Below, piece by piece: positions 1-5,380 of a stretch of 5,380 nt of DNA. Numbering within the stretch: the stretch's first letter is position 1; each line of letters starts with the position of its first letter. The DNA lies in NCBI GenBank assembly GCA_903927685.1, contig CAIYOB010000815.1, positions 1 to 5,380 of the forward strand, given 5' to 3'. The position numbers were made by a program, and so were the translations under genes. Under the pieces are notes generated by a model. That model was not told the DNA's origin, made no database searches, and worked only from the letters and a program-made list of their open reading frames with translations. Origin of the DNA: an uncultured Planctomycetaceae bacterium (GTDB taxonomy: Bacteria; Planctomycetota; Planctomycetia; Pirellulales; Pirellulaceae).

Positions 1-1
1 C

Positions 2-238
2 CAAGTGGATGATTCGCCCGTCCGCCAGCGGCTGGCCGCGTTCGGCTACGATCACGAGCTGGGCACCCCCGGACGGCTGTTGTCCCTGTTCGCCGGGCGG
101 GACACGGACTCGGGCGCGGGGCTCTCCCTGGTGCCGGTCGAACAGTTCGCCGGCGTGCCGGACTACTATCTGATCCACGTACTGAATCCGAACCGGGCCG
201 CGGTCATCGGCACCGCGGGGGTGGACGATTACAACTTG
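2..238 (+). other. Unassigned N-terminal portion of the fragment (residues 1-79)
   Basis: This segment is in frame with the giant CDS and continues from sequence left of the window. It contains an Arg/Leu-containing stretch followed by a hydrophobic/aromatic stretch (residues about 55-66, DYYLIHVLNPNR) that looks like beta strands. I recognise no family. It may be the C-terminal part of a domain that begins upstream. No calcium loop of the D-x-N-G-D type is present here. Confidence 0.5.
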
Positions 239-3200
239 ACGACGAGCGTCAGCTTCCGGCTGGCCATCGACGGGGCAGCGTCTCAGCCGATCACGGTCCC
301 CGCCGGGAATTATCTGAGCCTGGACGGCGACACGGGACTGTTGAACGCGATCCAAGACGCGATCAATGAGAAATTCGCGCGGATCGCGGGGCAGCCCCAG
401 ATCCTGGTCGGCCAGGTCAGCCAGCAGGACCGGCGGCTCGGCTTCTGGCTGACCAAGCCCGGCGCGAAGAGGCTGGCGCTGACGAACACGACGGCGAGCC
501 AGCTGCATTTGAGCGACGGCAGCATCGACCTGGATGACCCCTCCGTCGGAGTCCCGCCTGTGGCGCTGGGCGGTTACGAACTGGTGCTCGCGGCGGATGC
601 GGGCGCGGCCCCCGGCGTCGGTTCGACGGTGGGCCTATCGGCGGTGACGGAAGCCGCCGTTTCGCTGGAAGCCGGTTTCCGGGACCAGCCGGTGATGATT
701 CCCCTGGGCGATATCAACGGGGACGGATACGGGGATTTCATCGGCGCGGTGCGGGAGCAGGCGGAAGAGACGCTGGCGCGCGTCTATTTCGGGGGCGAGG
801 ACTTGGACGCCGCGACCCTGGGGCGTCATCCGCTGACCCTGCGGCTGCCTGCGCCCTGGACGTCCTGGAGTGGAGGGCAAACCCCGCTGGCCTCTGGTGA
901 TTTCAACGGCGATCAGATCGACGATCTGGCGATCCTGGGCTTTGGCGCCGGAACGGGGCTTCAGATCGTGCTCGGGCGACGCGATGCCTTTGCCCTGGTG
1001 GGGCAACTGCAATCCCCGAGCGGCCTTTCAACGCCTGCCTCGTTCGAGCTCAGCGTCGACGGGCAGTCGTGGACGCCGGTGGCCGTGCCGGGTGGCAGCC
1101 AGACCGTCGCCGCGATGCTGGCCGACCTGAACGCCGCGCTGGCCGCGGCCGGACTTGGTGACCGTGTGTCGGCAGACCTGTCCGACGGACGCGTCCGCCT
1201 ACAGTTGTTGCGCGGCTCGTCGCTGCAGATTACGTTCCCAGATTCCGGCGCGCATCCCGCGGCCACGCAGTGGGGTTTTTCCGAGGGCCAGCGCACGCCC
1301 TGGTCGGCCACGCTGGACGTGCTCGCTTCCCGGGACCTCGCCTTTCCCTTCGCTTTCTCCACGGTCGCCAACGCCGGGGATGTCAACGGCGACGGGGTGG
1401 CGGATCTCATTCTGGGCGACGCCGGCTGGGACGAAGCGGACGCCGTGGACGCTGGCATCGCCTCGCTGGTCTTCGGAAACGCCGCCTGGCGGACTGCCGA
1501 GACGCTGTTGGCCGCCGATTTCAGCGACTCCCGGGGCGCTTCCAGCCAGGACGGCTTCGCGATCGATAACGTCCGCGCCGGCGGCGCGATTACCAGCGCG
1601 ACGGTCGCCGGCGATGGACGGATCACCATCACGTCCGCGGGGCATCGCCTGTCCACCGGCGAGCCGATTGTGATTTCGGGAGTCACCGGCGTCTCGGGCG
1701 CGAATGGCACGTGGACCGTCACGCGGCTGGACGGCGACCGATTCTCGCTCGATGACAGCAACGGCGCCGGCATCTACACCGGTGGCGGACAATGGAGCAC
1801 GACGACGGCCGGGCTGTGGGGCGTTTCGACACGCCGCGGACTCGAACCCGGTCATTCGTCCGGCGCCAGCTTCTACTTTGGCGGCGAGACCTCCGGTACG
1901 TACGATGTCGGTCAGGCGGTTGGGGGGCGGATCGTGTCGCCGGAGATCGACCTGAGCATGATTCCCGCCGAGATGCACGTCGAACTGTCCTTCAACTACC
2001 TGCTGCAGACGGAGGCTGCGCCGGCCAACTACGACAAAGCGTTAGTGCAGGTGTCGCACAACGGCGGGGCTTGGCAGACCTTGGCGTCCAACGCCAGCGG
2101 CCTGTCGGACCAGGATTCCTGGACCGCCGCGACGATCGACCTGGACGCCTACCGCGGGTTGGGGAACTCGAGCCGCATTCGCGTCCGCTTCGACTTTGAT
2201 ACCGTCGATCCGATTTTGAACGCGTACGAGGGCTGGTACGTCGACGACGTGATGATTCGAGCCCACTGGATCGATCCCACGCCGTACGACGCGACCTACA
2301 TGGGCTCCGCCGCCGGCCAGGGGCTCGGCGGCAGCGTGGCTGGGCTCGGCGACTATGACGGCGACGGCCGGGATGACTTCGCCATCCGGTCCGCCAGCCA
2401 TGTCTCGGTGTTCCGGGGAAGTTCTCTTGCCTCCGGCGTCGTCCTGACCCATCCCGGCTCGCTGGCCCAGTACCGCATCGCCGCGGCCGGCAATGTCGAC
2501 TGCGACGCTTACGGCGATTTCATCGTCTCCAGCCCAACGGGCGATTCCTACCTGGTCTTCGGCAGCGCGGACACGGGTACATTCCCGCTGCCGCAACGGG
2601 CAGCGGTCCTGGGCGGCAACGGGGGGCTGGTGCCCTTGGGCGACGTCGACGGCGATGGTCTGGCCGACCTGGGGCACGTTGCCAAAGCCGTCACCGACGG
2701 CTTGTCCGAAGACGGCCGGACGCTGGCGCATTCGGTTGGGCAAGTCTTCTTCGGGACCGCCGCGCGGGCCGGGATTTTCGCGACCCCGGGCTTGCAGGTC
2801 GAGACCGGGGCGCCGCTGTACGGGACCTCGCTGGTGGTGCCGAGCTACTTCTTCGGTCCTTTGGGAAACGTCAACCGCGACGTCGCGCCGGCGACCCAGC
2901 GGCCGCTGGCGGATTTTGCCATCGCCGACACGTTGGCCGGCCGAGGGCTGCACGTGCTGGCCGGCGCGCCGCGGGCCGACAACCTGGTCCTCGCGGCCGC
3001 GCCCGTCGAAACGACGGACTTGTTCCGCGTCGAGTTGGCGACGCCGCTGACGACGGCGGGCAGCGGTGGGCCGGAGGGGCTGGTGCTGACCGGCGGCGCG
3101 GAACTATCCGTTCGCGACGCCTGGGGCCTGGAAGGCCTGACGGCTGGCGAGCAACTGTCCCAACTCCGCGAGCTGGGCGATCTCAACGGCGACCATTTCG

Positions 3201-5380
3201 ACGACTTCCTCGTGACGGGCGGCAAACTCGGCTACATCCTTCTGGGACCGGTGGCCCTGGATGACGTCTCGCGCGTGACGGACCGGGCGTCGCTGGTCGT
3301 CAATCTCGGCGACCCGGCGCAAGCCGACTACTTGGGTTCGCTCGCTGGCCCGGCGGGGGACATCGACGGCGACGGCAAGGATGACTTGGTGTTCGCCAAG
3401 CTGTCCGGCAGCACGATCACGGTGAGGACGATCTTCGGCCATAACGTCCTGCCGCGCGAGTTGGGAGCCGTCCTCGGCACCGCCAGCGATCCCAGCGGAA
3501 TCCGCTGGGCGACCAAATCGTTCGCTTGGACGGGGACCGAGTTCTCCGCCCAATTGCTGGACTGGGACGGCGTGCCGGATCCCGCGGGACAACGCCACGC
3601 CGAGTTGCTCCTGACCAACAGCAACTCGCTGGTCGTCTACCGCTACTCCGCCTACGGCAACGACCCGCTGATCCCGGTCGACTTGGTCGAGGTCTCCCGC
3701 CTGACGACGCCTGCCGGGGCCAGCGGGTGGTCCGCCCGGGTGGTGGGCGATGTCAACGGCGACGCCCGCGACGACGTCGTGGCCACGTGGAGTGAGCTGG
3801 TCAGCGGAACGGTCACCTGGTATGCCAAACTGGTGGCAGGCGGGCGCGAGGGGGTGGACAACAGTTTCGACGGGACGTTTGGGGCCCTGCCGCTGCAGAC
3901 CTCCTTCGCCGGCCAGGTGCGGGCCGTGCCGTTGGGAGACGTCGGCGCCGCGCCCGGCACGACACCGTCGACGACTCGGGACGGCTATGCGGATTTCGCC
4001 CTGGTCGAGAAGCGTTCCAACTCGTCGACGGTCGACGACCGCGTGCTGGTGTACTTTGGCGGCTCGACGTTGCCGGGCGGTTCGTCGCCGTTGGCGACCG
4101 CGGCGGCGATCTCGGTGACTCGTGAGGGAACGGCCAGCGGAATCACGGTCGGCTTGACGCCGACGGCCGGTGATTTCGACGGCGACGGGTGGGCCGACCT
4201 GGCCGTGCTGGAAACGGTCGCCCTGGACGCGTCCACGCCGGTCAGCGGCCGGGTGTACTTGTACAGCTCGCTGGCGCACCGCGGCGTCGGGCTGACGCTG
4301 GCGGACGCTGACGCGGTTGTCGTCTCGGATACCGTCTCGGGAGTCGTCGATGCGCTGGCAACCACGCCCGGACTTGACCTGGACGGAGACGGCTTGAGTG
4401 ACTTGGCCCTGGGATCCAGAACAGCCGACGCCACGACCGGAGCGACTCGGATGGACGCGGGGCGGGTGTATATCACCCGCGGCGGGCGGGTTGTTCCCGC
4501 GACGTTCCAGCCGGAGGAACTGGACATCCTGACTAACCTGACGGTCACGGGCAGCGGCGATTACCTGACCGACGGCGCCACCGGCCAGCCGGAGGTCTTT
4601 TCGCGGACATTGCCGGCCGGCCAGGAGGACGCCTGGTTCCGCTTCACGACGCTGGGCGACGGCCTGCCGGGAGATTACCTGCAGCTGACGTCGGGAGCCC
4701 CGGGCCCGCTCACCATCCATCCGCAGACGGCGGGCGACGGGGTGCCCTTCGGCACGTCGGGCCTGCGGACCGACTACTTCGGTCCGACGAACACGCGGGC
4801 GGAAATCGCTCGCGGCATGGCCGTGCAAGCGGACGGCAAGATCGTCGTCGCCGGGTATGGCTACAATGGCAGCAATGACGATTTCGTGCTGGTGCGCTAC
4901 CATCCCGATGGCACGCTGGATACGACGTTCGGGCGCGATGGCCGCGTCATGACCGGGATCGGCTCGGGGCACGATCGGGCGTACGCGGTGGCGCTCCAGG
5001 CGGACGGCAAGATCGTCCTGGCAGGCGCGAGCCACAACGGAGTCAGCTACGACGTTGCGTTGGCCCGGTTCAACTCGGACGGCTCGCCGGACATGAGCTT
5101 CGACGGCGACGGGAAACTGACGACCAAGCTCGGCCCGGGCGACGCGTATGCGTACGCGGTGGCGCTCCAGGCGGACGGCAAGATCGTTGTGGCCGGGTAC
5201 AGCAACAACGGCAGCAACGACGATTTTGCGGTCGTGCGGTACCGCACGGACGGAGCCCTCGACACGTCCTTCGACGGCGACGGAAAGCGGACTGACTATT
5301 TCGGCGCCAGCAACGGCTATGGCGAGATCGCGTATGGGATCGCCGTCCAGCCGGACGGAAAGCTCCTGGTCGTGGGCTCG
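2..5380 (+). CDS. Giant FG-GAP / delta-60 repeat surface protein, internal fragment (both ends outside window)
   Basis: The frame beginning at base 2 has no stop codon through base 5380, giving 1793 codons with start and stop both outside the window. The first in-frame ATG (base 695) is not taken as the start, because the upstream codons encode a module that recurs later in the protein. In order the protein carries an unassigned segment (1-79), a beta module (80-173), FG-GAP-type calcium loops (237 to about 1470) interrupted by a second copy of the beta module (343-416), an E1-FCCH-like module (530-598) and a jelly-roll domain (605-754), then a PPC-like segment (about 1505-1575) and delta-60 repeats (1583 to the end). 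There is one cysteine (residue 834). No transmembrane stretch or catalytic motif is evident, and any signal peptide would lie upstream. The family features point to an exported, calcium-binding, possibly adhesive protein. The coding call is very secure, the repeat families are secure, and the biological role is inference. Confidence 0.96.
239..520 (+). repeat. Internal beta module, copy A (residues 80-173)
   Basis: It begins with SFRLAIDG (84-91), followed by a TVP-G turn, an amphipathic helix-like stretch ending in DAINEKF, beta strands, and a terminal ASQLHLSDG (165-173). The same order occurs at residues 343-416 as SFELSVDG, VAVPGG, ADLNAALAAAG, beta strands, and then ATQWGFSEG just beyond. 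The pattern (strand, 'DG', strand, helix containing 'xN', two strands) resembles the flagellin hook IN motif fold (Pfam Flagellin_IN) seen in other large surface proteins, but that family link is tentative. The repeat relationship is visible directly. No enzymatic residues are apparent, so a structural spacer or binding role is likely. Confidence 0.6.
707..739 (+). repeat. FG-GAP/VCBS calcium loop 1 (residues 236-246)
   Basis: The motif GDINGDGYGDF has Asp237, Asn239, Asp241 and Asp245 in the D-x-N-x-D-G-x-x-D spacing. This is the calcium-binding loop of FG-GAP/VCBS beta-propeller repeats, also seen in integrin alpha chains. It opens the loop series and is followed by a typical VYFGG strand/turn at about residues 257-261. 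Confidence 0.85.
896..928 (+). repeat. FG-GAP/VCBS calcium loop 2 (residues 299-309)
   Basis: GDFNGDQIDDL has Asp300, Asn302, Asp304 and Asp308, followed by the AILGFG strand. It lies 63 residues after loop 1, the usual length of one FG-GAP blade. Confidence 0.82.
1028..1249 (+). repeat. Internal beta module, copy B (residues 343-416)
   Basis: This is the second, diverged copy of the module at residues 80-173. It has SFELSVDG (347-354), VAVPGG, an Ala-rich helix with ADLNAALAAAG, RVSADLSDGRVRL strands, and ends near the ITFPDSG strand. A matching tail, ATQWGFSEG, follows directly and parallels ASQLHLSDG in copy A. It is shorter than copy A because the loop after the VP-G turn is reduced. It sits between calcium loops 2 and 3, so it appears to be inserted into the FG-GAP series. 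Confidence 0.6.
1376..1408 (+). repeat. FG-GAP/VCBS calcium loop 3 (residues 459-469)
   Basis: GDVNGDGVADL has Asp460, Asn462, Asp464 and Asp468, a near-consensus loop followed by the ILGDAG turn and the ASLVFGN strand. It lies 160 residues after loop 2 because module copy B intervenes. Confidence 0.85.
1589..1795 (+). other. E1-FCCH-like beta module (residues 530-598)
   Basis: The segment reads as alternating short strands with marker residues. 'AGHRLSTGEPIVISGV' covers residues 546-561 with His548, 'ANGTWTVT' covers 567-574, 'FSLDDSNGAGIYTGGG' starts at Phe581, and it closes at Trp598. The order T-x-x-x-H-x-L-x-x-G-x-x-V-x-I-x-G-V, then N-G-x-W-x-V, then F-x-L, then Y-T-x-G-G matches what I recall of the small domain named 'ubiquitin-activating enzyme E1 FCCH' in bacterial and phage structural proteins. 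That name reflects structural resemblance only and does not imply ubiquitin chemistry. The module is directly followed by the jelly-roll domain and may be inserted near its N-terminal edge. The fold call is from memory of the motif. Confidence 0.65.
1814..2263 (+). other. MAM-like / jelly-roll beta-sandwich domain (residues about 605-754)
   Basis: The domain begins with LWGVSTRRG (605-613) and continues with PGHSSGASFYFGG. It then has a core strand pair, RIVSPEIDLS and ELSFNYLLQTE, followed by ALVQVSHNGG-W and IRVRFDFDTVD, and ends in the signature EGWYVDDVMI (744-753). This order (S-x-x-I-D-L, L-x-F-x-Y, V-x-V-S-x-x-G-x-W, I-x-x-R-F-x-F, GWYVDDV) is typical of bacterial MAM-like or immune-inhibitor-A-type C-terminal beta sandwiches, which act in adhesion or carbohydrate/protein binding. 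No protease motif accompanies it here. A DGFAIDN stretch at about 517-523, before the FCCH-like module, may be the detached first strand of this domain. Confidence 0.72.
2348..2380 (+). repeat. FG-GAP/VCBS calcium loop 4 (residues 783-793)
   Basis: GDYDGDGRDDF has Asp784, Asp786, Asp788 and Asp792 and restarts the loop series directly after the jelly-roll domain. The gap to loop 3 is 324 residues and is filled by the FCCH-like and jelly-roll modules. Confidence 0.85.
2489..2521 (+). repeat. Degenerate FG-GAP calcium loop 5 with the only cysteine (residues 830-840)
   Basis: GNVDCDAYGDF keeps Asp833, Asp835 and Asp839. The first ligand is Asn831, and the conserved Gly is replaced by Cys834 (codon TGC at 2501-2503). 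It is 47 residues after loop 4. Calcium affinity is probably altered, though the blade strands (FIVSS, SYLVFGS) look intact. Confidence 0.75.
2639..2671 (+). repeat. FG-GAP/VCBS calcium loop 6 (residues 880-890)
   Basis: GDVDGDGLADL has Asp881, Asp883, Asp885 and Asp889 and is fully consensus. It is 50 residues after loop 5 and is followed by a GQVFFG strand. Confidence 0.86.
2864..2917 (+). repeat. Degenerate, expanded FG-GAP loop 7 (residues 955-972)
   Basis: GNVNRDVAP begins like a calcium loop with Asn956, Asn958 and Asp960, but Arg959 replaces Gly. About seven extra residues separate it from LADFAIAD, whose Asp971 occupies the usual last ligand position. It is read as a decayed or expanded loop with reduced calcium binding. 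Confidence 0.55.
3176..3208 (+). repeat. FG-GAP/VCBS calcium loop 8 (residues 1059-1069)
   Basis: GDLNGDHFDDF has Asp1060, Asn1062, Asp1064 and Asp1068, followed by LVTGGKLGYILLG, which supplies the strand-turn-strand of an FG-GAP blade. Confidence 0.83.
3356..3388 (+). repeat. FG-GAP/VCBS calcium loop 9 (residues 1119-1129)
   Basis: GDIDGDGKDDL has Asp1120, Asp1122, Asp1124 and Asp1128 and is fully consensus. It is 60 residues after loop 8. Confidence 0.86.
3557..3637 (+). repeat. Possible decayed FG-GAP loop (residues about 1186-1212)
   Basis: LLDWDGVPDPAGQRHAELLL keeps Asp1187, Asp1189 and Gly1190 but lacks the third Asp and has an insertion before the hydrophobic strand. Its spacing (67 residues after loop 9 and 63 before the next loop) is what a repeat would give. 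This spacing is the main reason to count it. Confidence 0.45.
3746..3778 (+). repeat. FG-GAP/VCBS calcium loop 10 (residues 1249-1259)
   Basis: GDVNGDARDDV has Asp1250, Asn1252, Asp1254 and Asp1258. The DNA of the first half of the loop (bases 3749-3764) is identical to that of loop 3 (bases 1379-1394). Confidence 0.83.
3935..3997 (+). repeat. Degenerate, expanded FG-GAP loop 11 (residues 1312-1332)
   Basis: It starts GDVG (Asp1313), then has a Pro/Ser/Thr-rich insertion of about 12 residues, and resumes as RDGYADFALVE with Asp1327 and Asp1331. It is 63 residues after loop 10, so it sits in repeat register. Calcium ligands are incomplete. Confidence 0.6.
4169..4201 (+). repeat. FG-GAP/VCBS calcium loop 12 (residues 1390-1400)
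   Basis: GDFDGDGWADL has Asp1391, Asp1393, Asp1395 and Asp1399 and is consensus. It is followed by an AVLETVA strand and a GRVYLYSS strand. Confidence 0.86.
4373..4405 (+). repeat. FG-GAP/VCBS calcium loop 13, last of the series (residues 1458-1468)
   Basis: LDLDGDGLSDL has Asp1459, Asp1461, Asp1463 and Asp1467. Leu replaces the usual leading Gly. It is 68 residues after loop 12 and is followed by ALGS and the GRVYITRGG strand, after which the FG-GAP pattern ends. Confidence 0.84.
4514..4726 (+). other. Partial pre-peptidase C-terminal (PPC)-like segment (residues about 1505-1575)
   Basis: The segment has EELDILTNLTVTG, a short D/G-rich turn, VFSRTLPAGQEDAWFRF (Trp1545, Phe1548) and then GDYLQLTSGAPGP. 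An extracellular strand running into 'D-x-W-F-x-F' followed by a 'G-D-x-L-x-L' strand is the opening pattern of PPC domains, which are small beta sandwiches found in secreted bacterial proteins. The later PPC strands, normally a 'D-x-x-L-Y-D' type strand and a closing strand, are not seen before the delta-60 array begins at 1583, so the domain looks incomplete. The assignment is tentative. Confidence 0.45.
4748..4927 (+). repeat. Delta-60 repeat unit 1 (residues 1583-1642)
   Basis: FGTSGLRTDYFG leads into MAVQADGKIVVAGY and NGSNDDFVLVRYHPDGTLDTT. This closely matches the delta-60 repeat consensus (TIGR02608 family), a roughly 55-60-residue beta repeat of unknown detailed function in large, probably exported bacterial proteins. 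The unit is 60 residues long and carries the longer EIARG linker before the AVQ-DGK core. Confidence 0.88.
4928..5098 (+). repeat. Delta-60 repeat unit 2 (residues 1643-1699)
   Basis: FGRDGRVMTGIGSG leads into AYAVALQADGKIVLAGASHN and VSYDVALARFNSDGSPDMS. The unit is 57 residues long. Its second half diverges from units 1 and 3, while its AYAVALQADGKIV core is identical to unit 3 at the DNA level (bases 4979-5016 versus 5150-5187). Confidence 0.88.
4979..5187 (+). repeat. Exact 38-bp direct repeat within delta-60 units 2 and 3 (4979-5016 and 5150-5187)
   Basis: The two 38-bp copies are identical at every base, synonymous positions included, with start points 171 bp apart (57 codons). They encode the AYAVALQADGKIV core. 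The flanking bases differ immediately on both sides. The pattern suggests a fairly recent duplication or gene conversion between the two units. Confidence 0.9.
5099..5269 (+). repeat. Delta-60 repeat unit 3 (residues 1700-1756)
   Basis: FDGDGKLTTKLGPGDAYAY leads into VALQADGKIVVAGYSNNG and SNDDFAVVRYRTDGALDTS. It is 57 residues long and is the closest unit to the family consensus. Its first half matches unit 2, while its second half matches unit 1. Confidence 0.9.
5270..5380 (+). repeat. Delta-60 repeat unit 4, cut by the window edge (residues 1757-1793)
   Basis: FDGDGKRTDYFGASNGYGEI leads into AYGIAVQPDGKLLVVGS, where the window ends. Like unit 1 it has RTDYFG and the longer EIA-x-G linker, so the core-to-core distance from unit 3 is 60 residues instead of 57. 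More units are expected to the right. Confidence 0.87.

Noticed and set aside
695..697. In-frame ATG as a possible start codon for the gene
   Set aside because: It lies inside the strand leading into calcium loop 1, and the coding pattern, including module copy A, extends upstream to the window edge. I see no intergenic gap or convincing ribosome binding site.
1155..1673. Plus-strand ORFs in other frames (870-1130, 1155-1673, 1270-1569, 1792-2199, 2493-3050, 3526-3795, 3750-4118)
   Set aside because: All are out of frame with the continuous coding frame. They have Arg/Pro/Trp-rich low-complexity translations and overlap recognisable domains of the real protein.
961..1773. Minus-strand ORF of 270 codons in a second minus frame, and similar ones at 2845-3225, 3328-3624, 3652-3960 and 3985-4548
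   Set aside because: Their translations are Pro/Ser/Thr/Arg-rich with no recognisable motif, and they lie entirely opposite well-supported domains of the + strand frame. They are typical GC-rich antisense artefacts.
1589..1795. A ubiquitin-like conjugation system suggested by the E1-FCCH resemblance
   Set aside because: Only the small accessory beta module resembles the FCCH domain. There is no adenylation domain, catalytic cysteine or E2/JAB partner, and the only cysteine is elsewhere (residue 834). The name reflects fold similarity only.
707..4405. Dockerin or thrombospondin type 3 repeats as an explanation for the D-x-[ND]-G-D motifs
   Set aside because: Dockerins have two such loops spaced closely with helices, and type 3 repeats are much more tightly packed and Cys-containing. 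Here the loops are mostly 47-78 residues apart with intervening beta strands and FG/GG turns, which fits FG-GAP/VCBS repeats.
3104..5035. Long minus-strand ORF of 643 codons, plus others in the same minus frame (2042-2953, 1199-1978, 635-1012)
   Set aside because: This minus frame is in exact codon register with the real gene, so it is stopped only where the sense strand uses TTA, CTA or TCA. Those codons are rare in GC-rich coding DNA. The ORF ends coincide with such sense codons (CTA at 635, 1199 and 3104, TTA at 2042). Its recurring 'VAVDIA' motif is just the reverse complement of the calcium-loop codons. It is a shadow, not a gene.
4748..5380. CRISPR array or mobile-element terminal repeats suggested by the evenly spaced 171-bp direct repeats
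   Set aside because: The period is a whole number of codons (57), the repeats lie inside an open frame, and they encode the delta-60 protein repeat. There are no short palindromic repeats with unique spacers and no transposase.

Overview
The whole window is one uninterrupted protein-coding reading frame on the + strand. It runs from base 2 to base 5380 (1793 codons without a stop) and is open at both edges, so the window is an internal slice of a single giant gene. Neither the real start codon nor the stop codon is present. There is no intergenic DNA, and I see no RNA gene, promoter, terminator, insertion sequence or CRISPR array. Numbering below counts the codon at bases 2-4 as residue 1.

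The encoded protein is a mosaic of extracellular-type beta-rich modules. From the N-terminal side: (1) an unassigned segment, residues 1-79. (2) A roughly 90-residue module, residues 80-173, which recurs in diverged form at residues 343-416. (3) A series of FG-GAP/VCBS-type repeats marked by calcium loops of the form D-x-[ND]-G-D-x-x-x-D. Ten are clear (first Asp at residues 237, 300, 460, 784, 881, 1060, 1120, 1250, 1391 and 1459) and three or four are degenerate (831, 956, 1313, possibly 1187). (4) Between the third and fourth loops, an E1-FCCH-like beta module (530-598) followed by a MAM-like/jelly-roll domain (about 605-754). (5) After the last loop, a segment resembling the start of a bacterial pre-peptidase C-terminal (PPC) domain (about 1505-1575). 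(6) A delta-60 repeat array from residue 1583 that continues past the right edge.

Organism: the DNA is strongly GC-rich with G/C-ending codons. Giant secreted or surface proteins that combine FG-GAP, jelly-roll, PPC and delta-60 modules are, from general knowledge, typical of Planctomycetes (Pirellulales-like). That assignment is an inference from composition and architecture; no marker gene is present.

Function: the architecture suggests a calcium-stabilised, exported, adhesin- or matrix-like surface protein. No catalytic motif was recognised. There is no multi-gene system here. The noteworthy points are the nested domain layout, a mosaic pattern in the delta-60 units, an abrupt PPC/delta-60 junction, degenerate calcium loops, and a single cysteine in 1793 residues.
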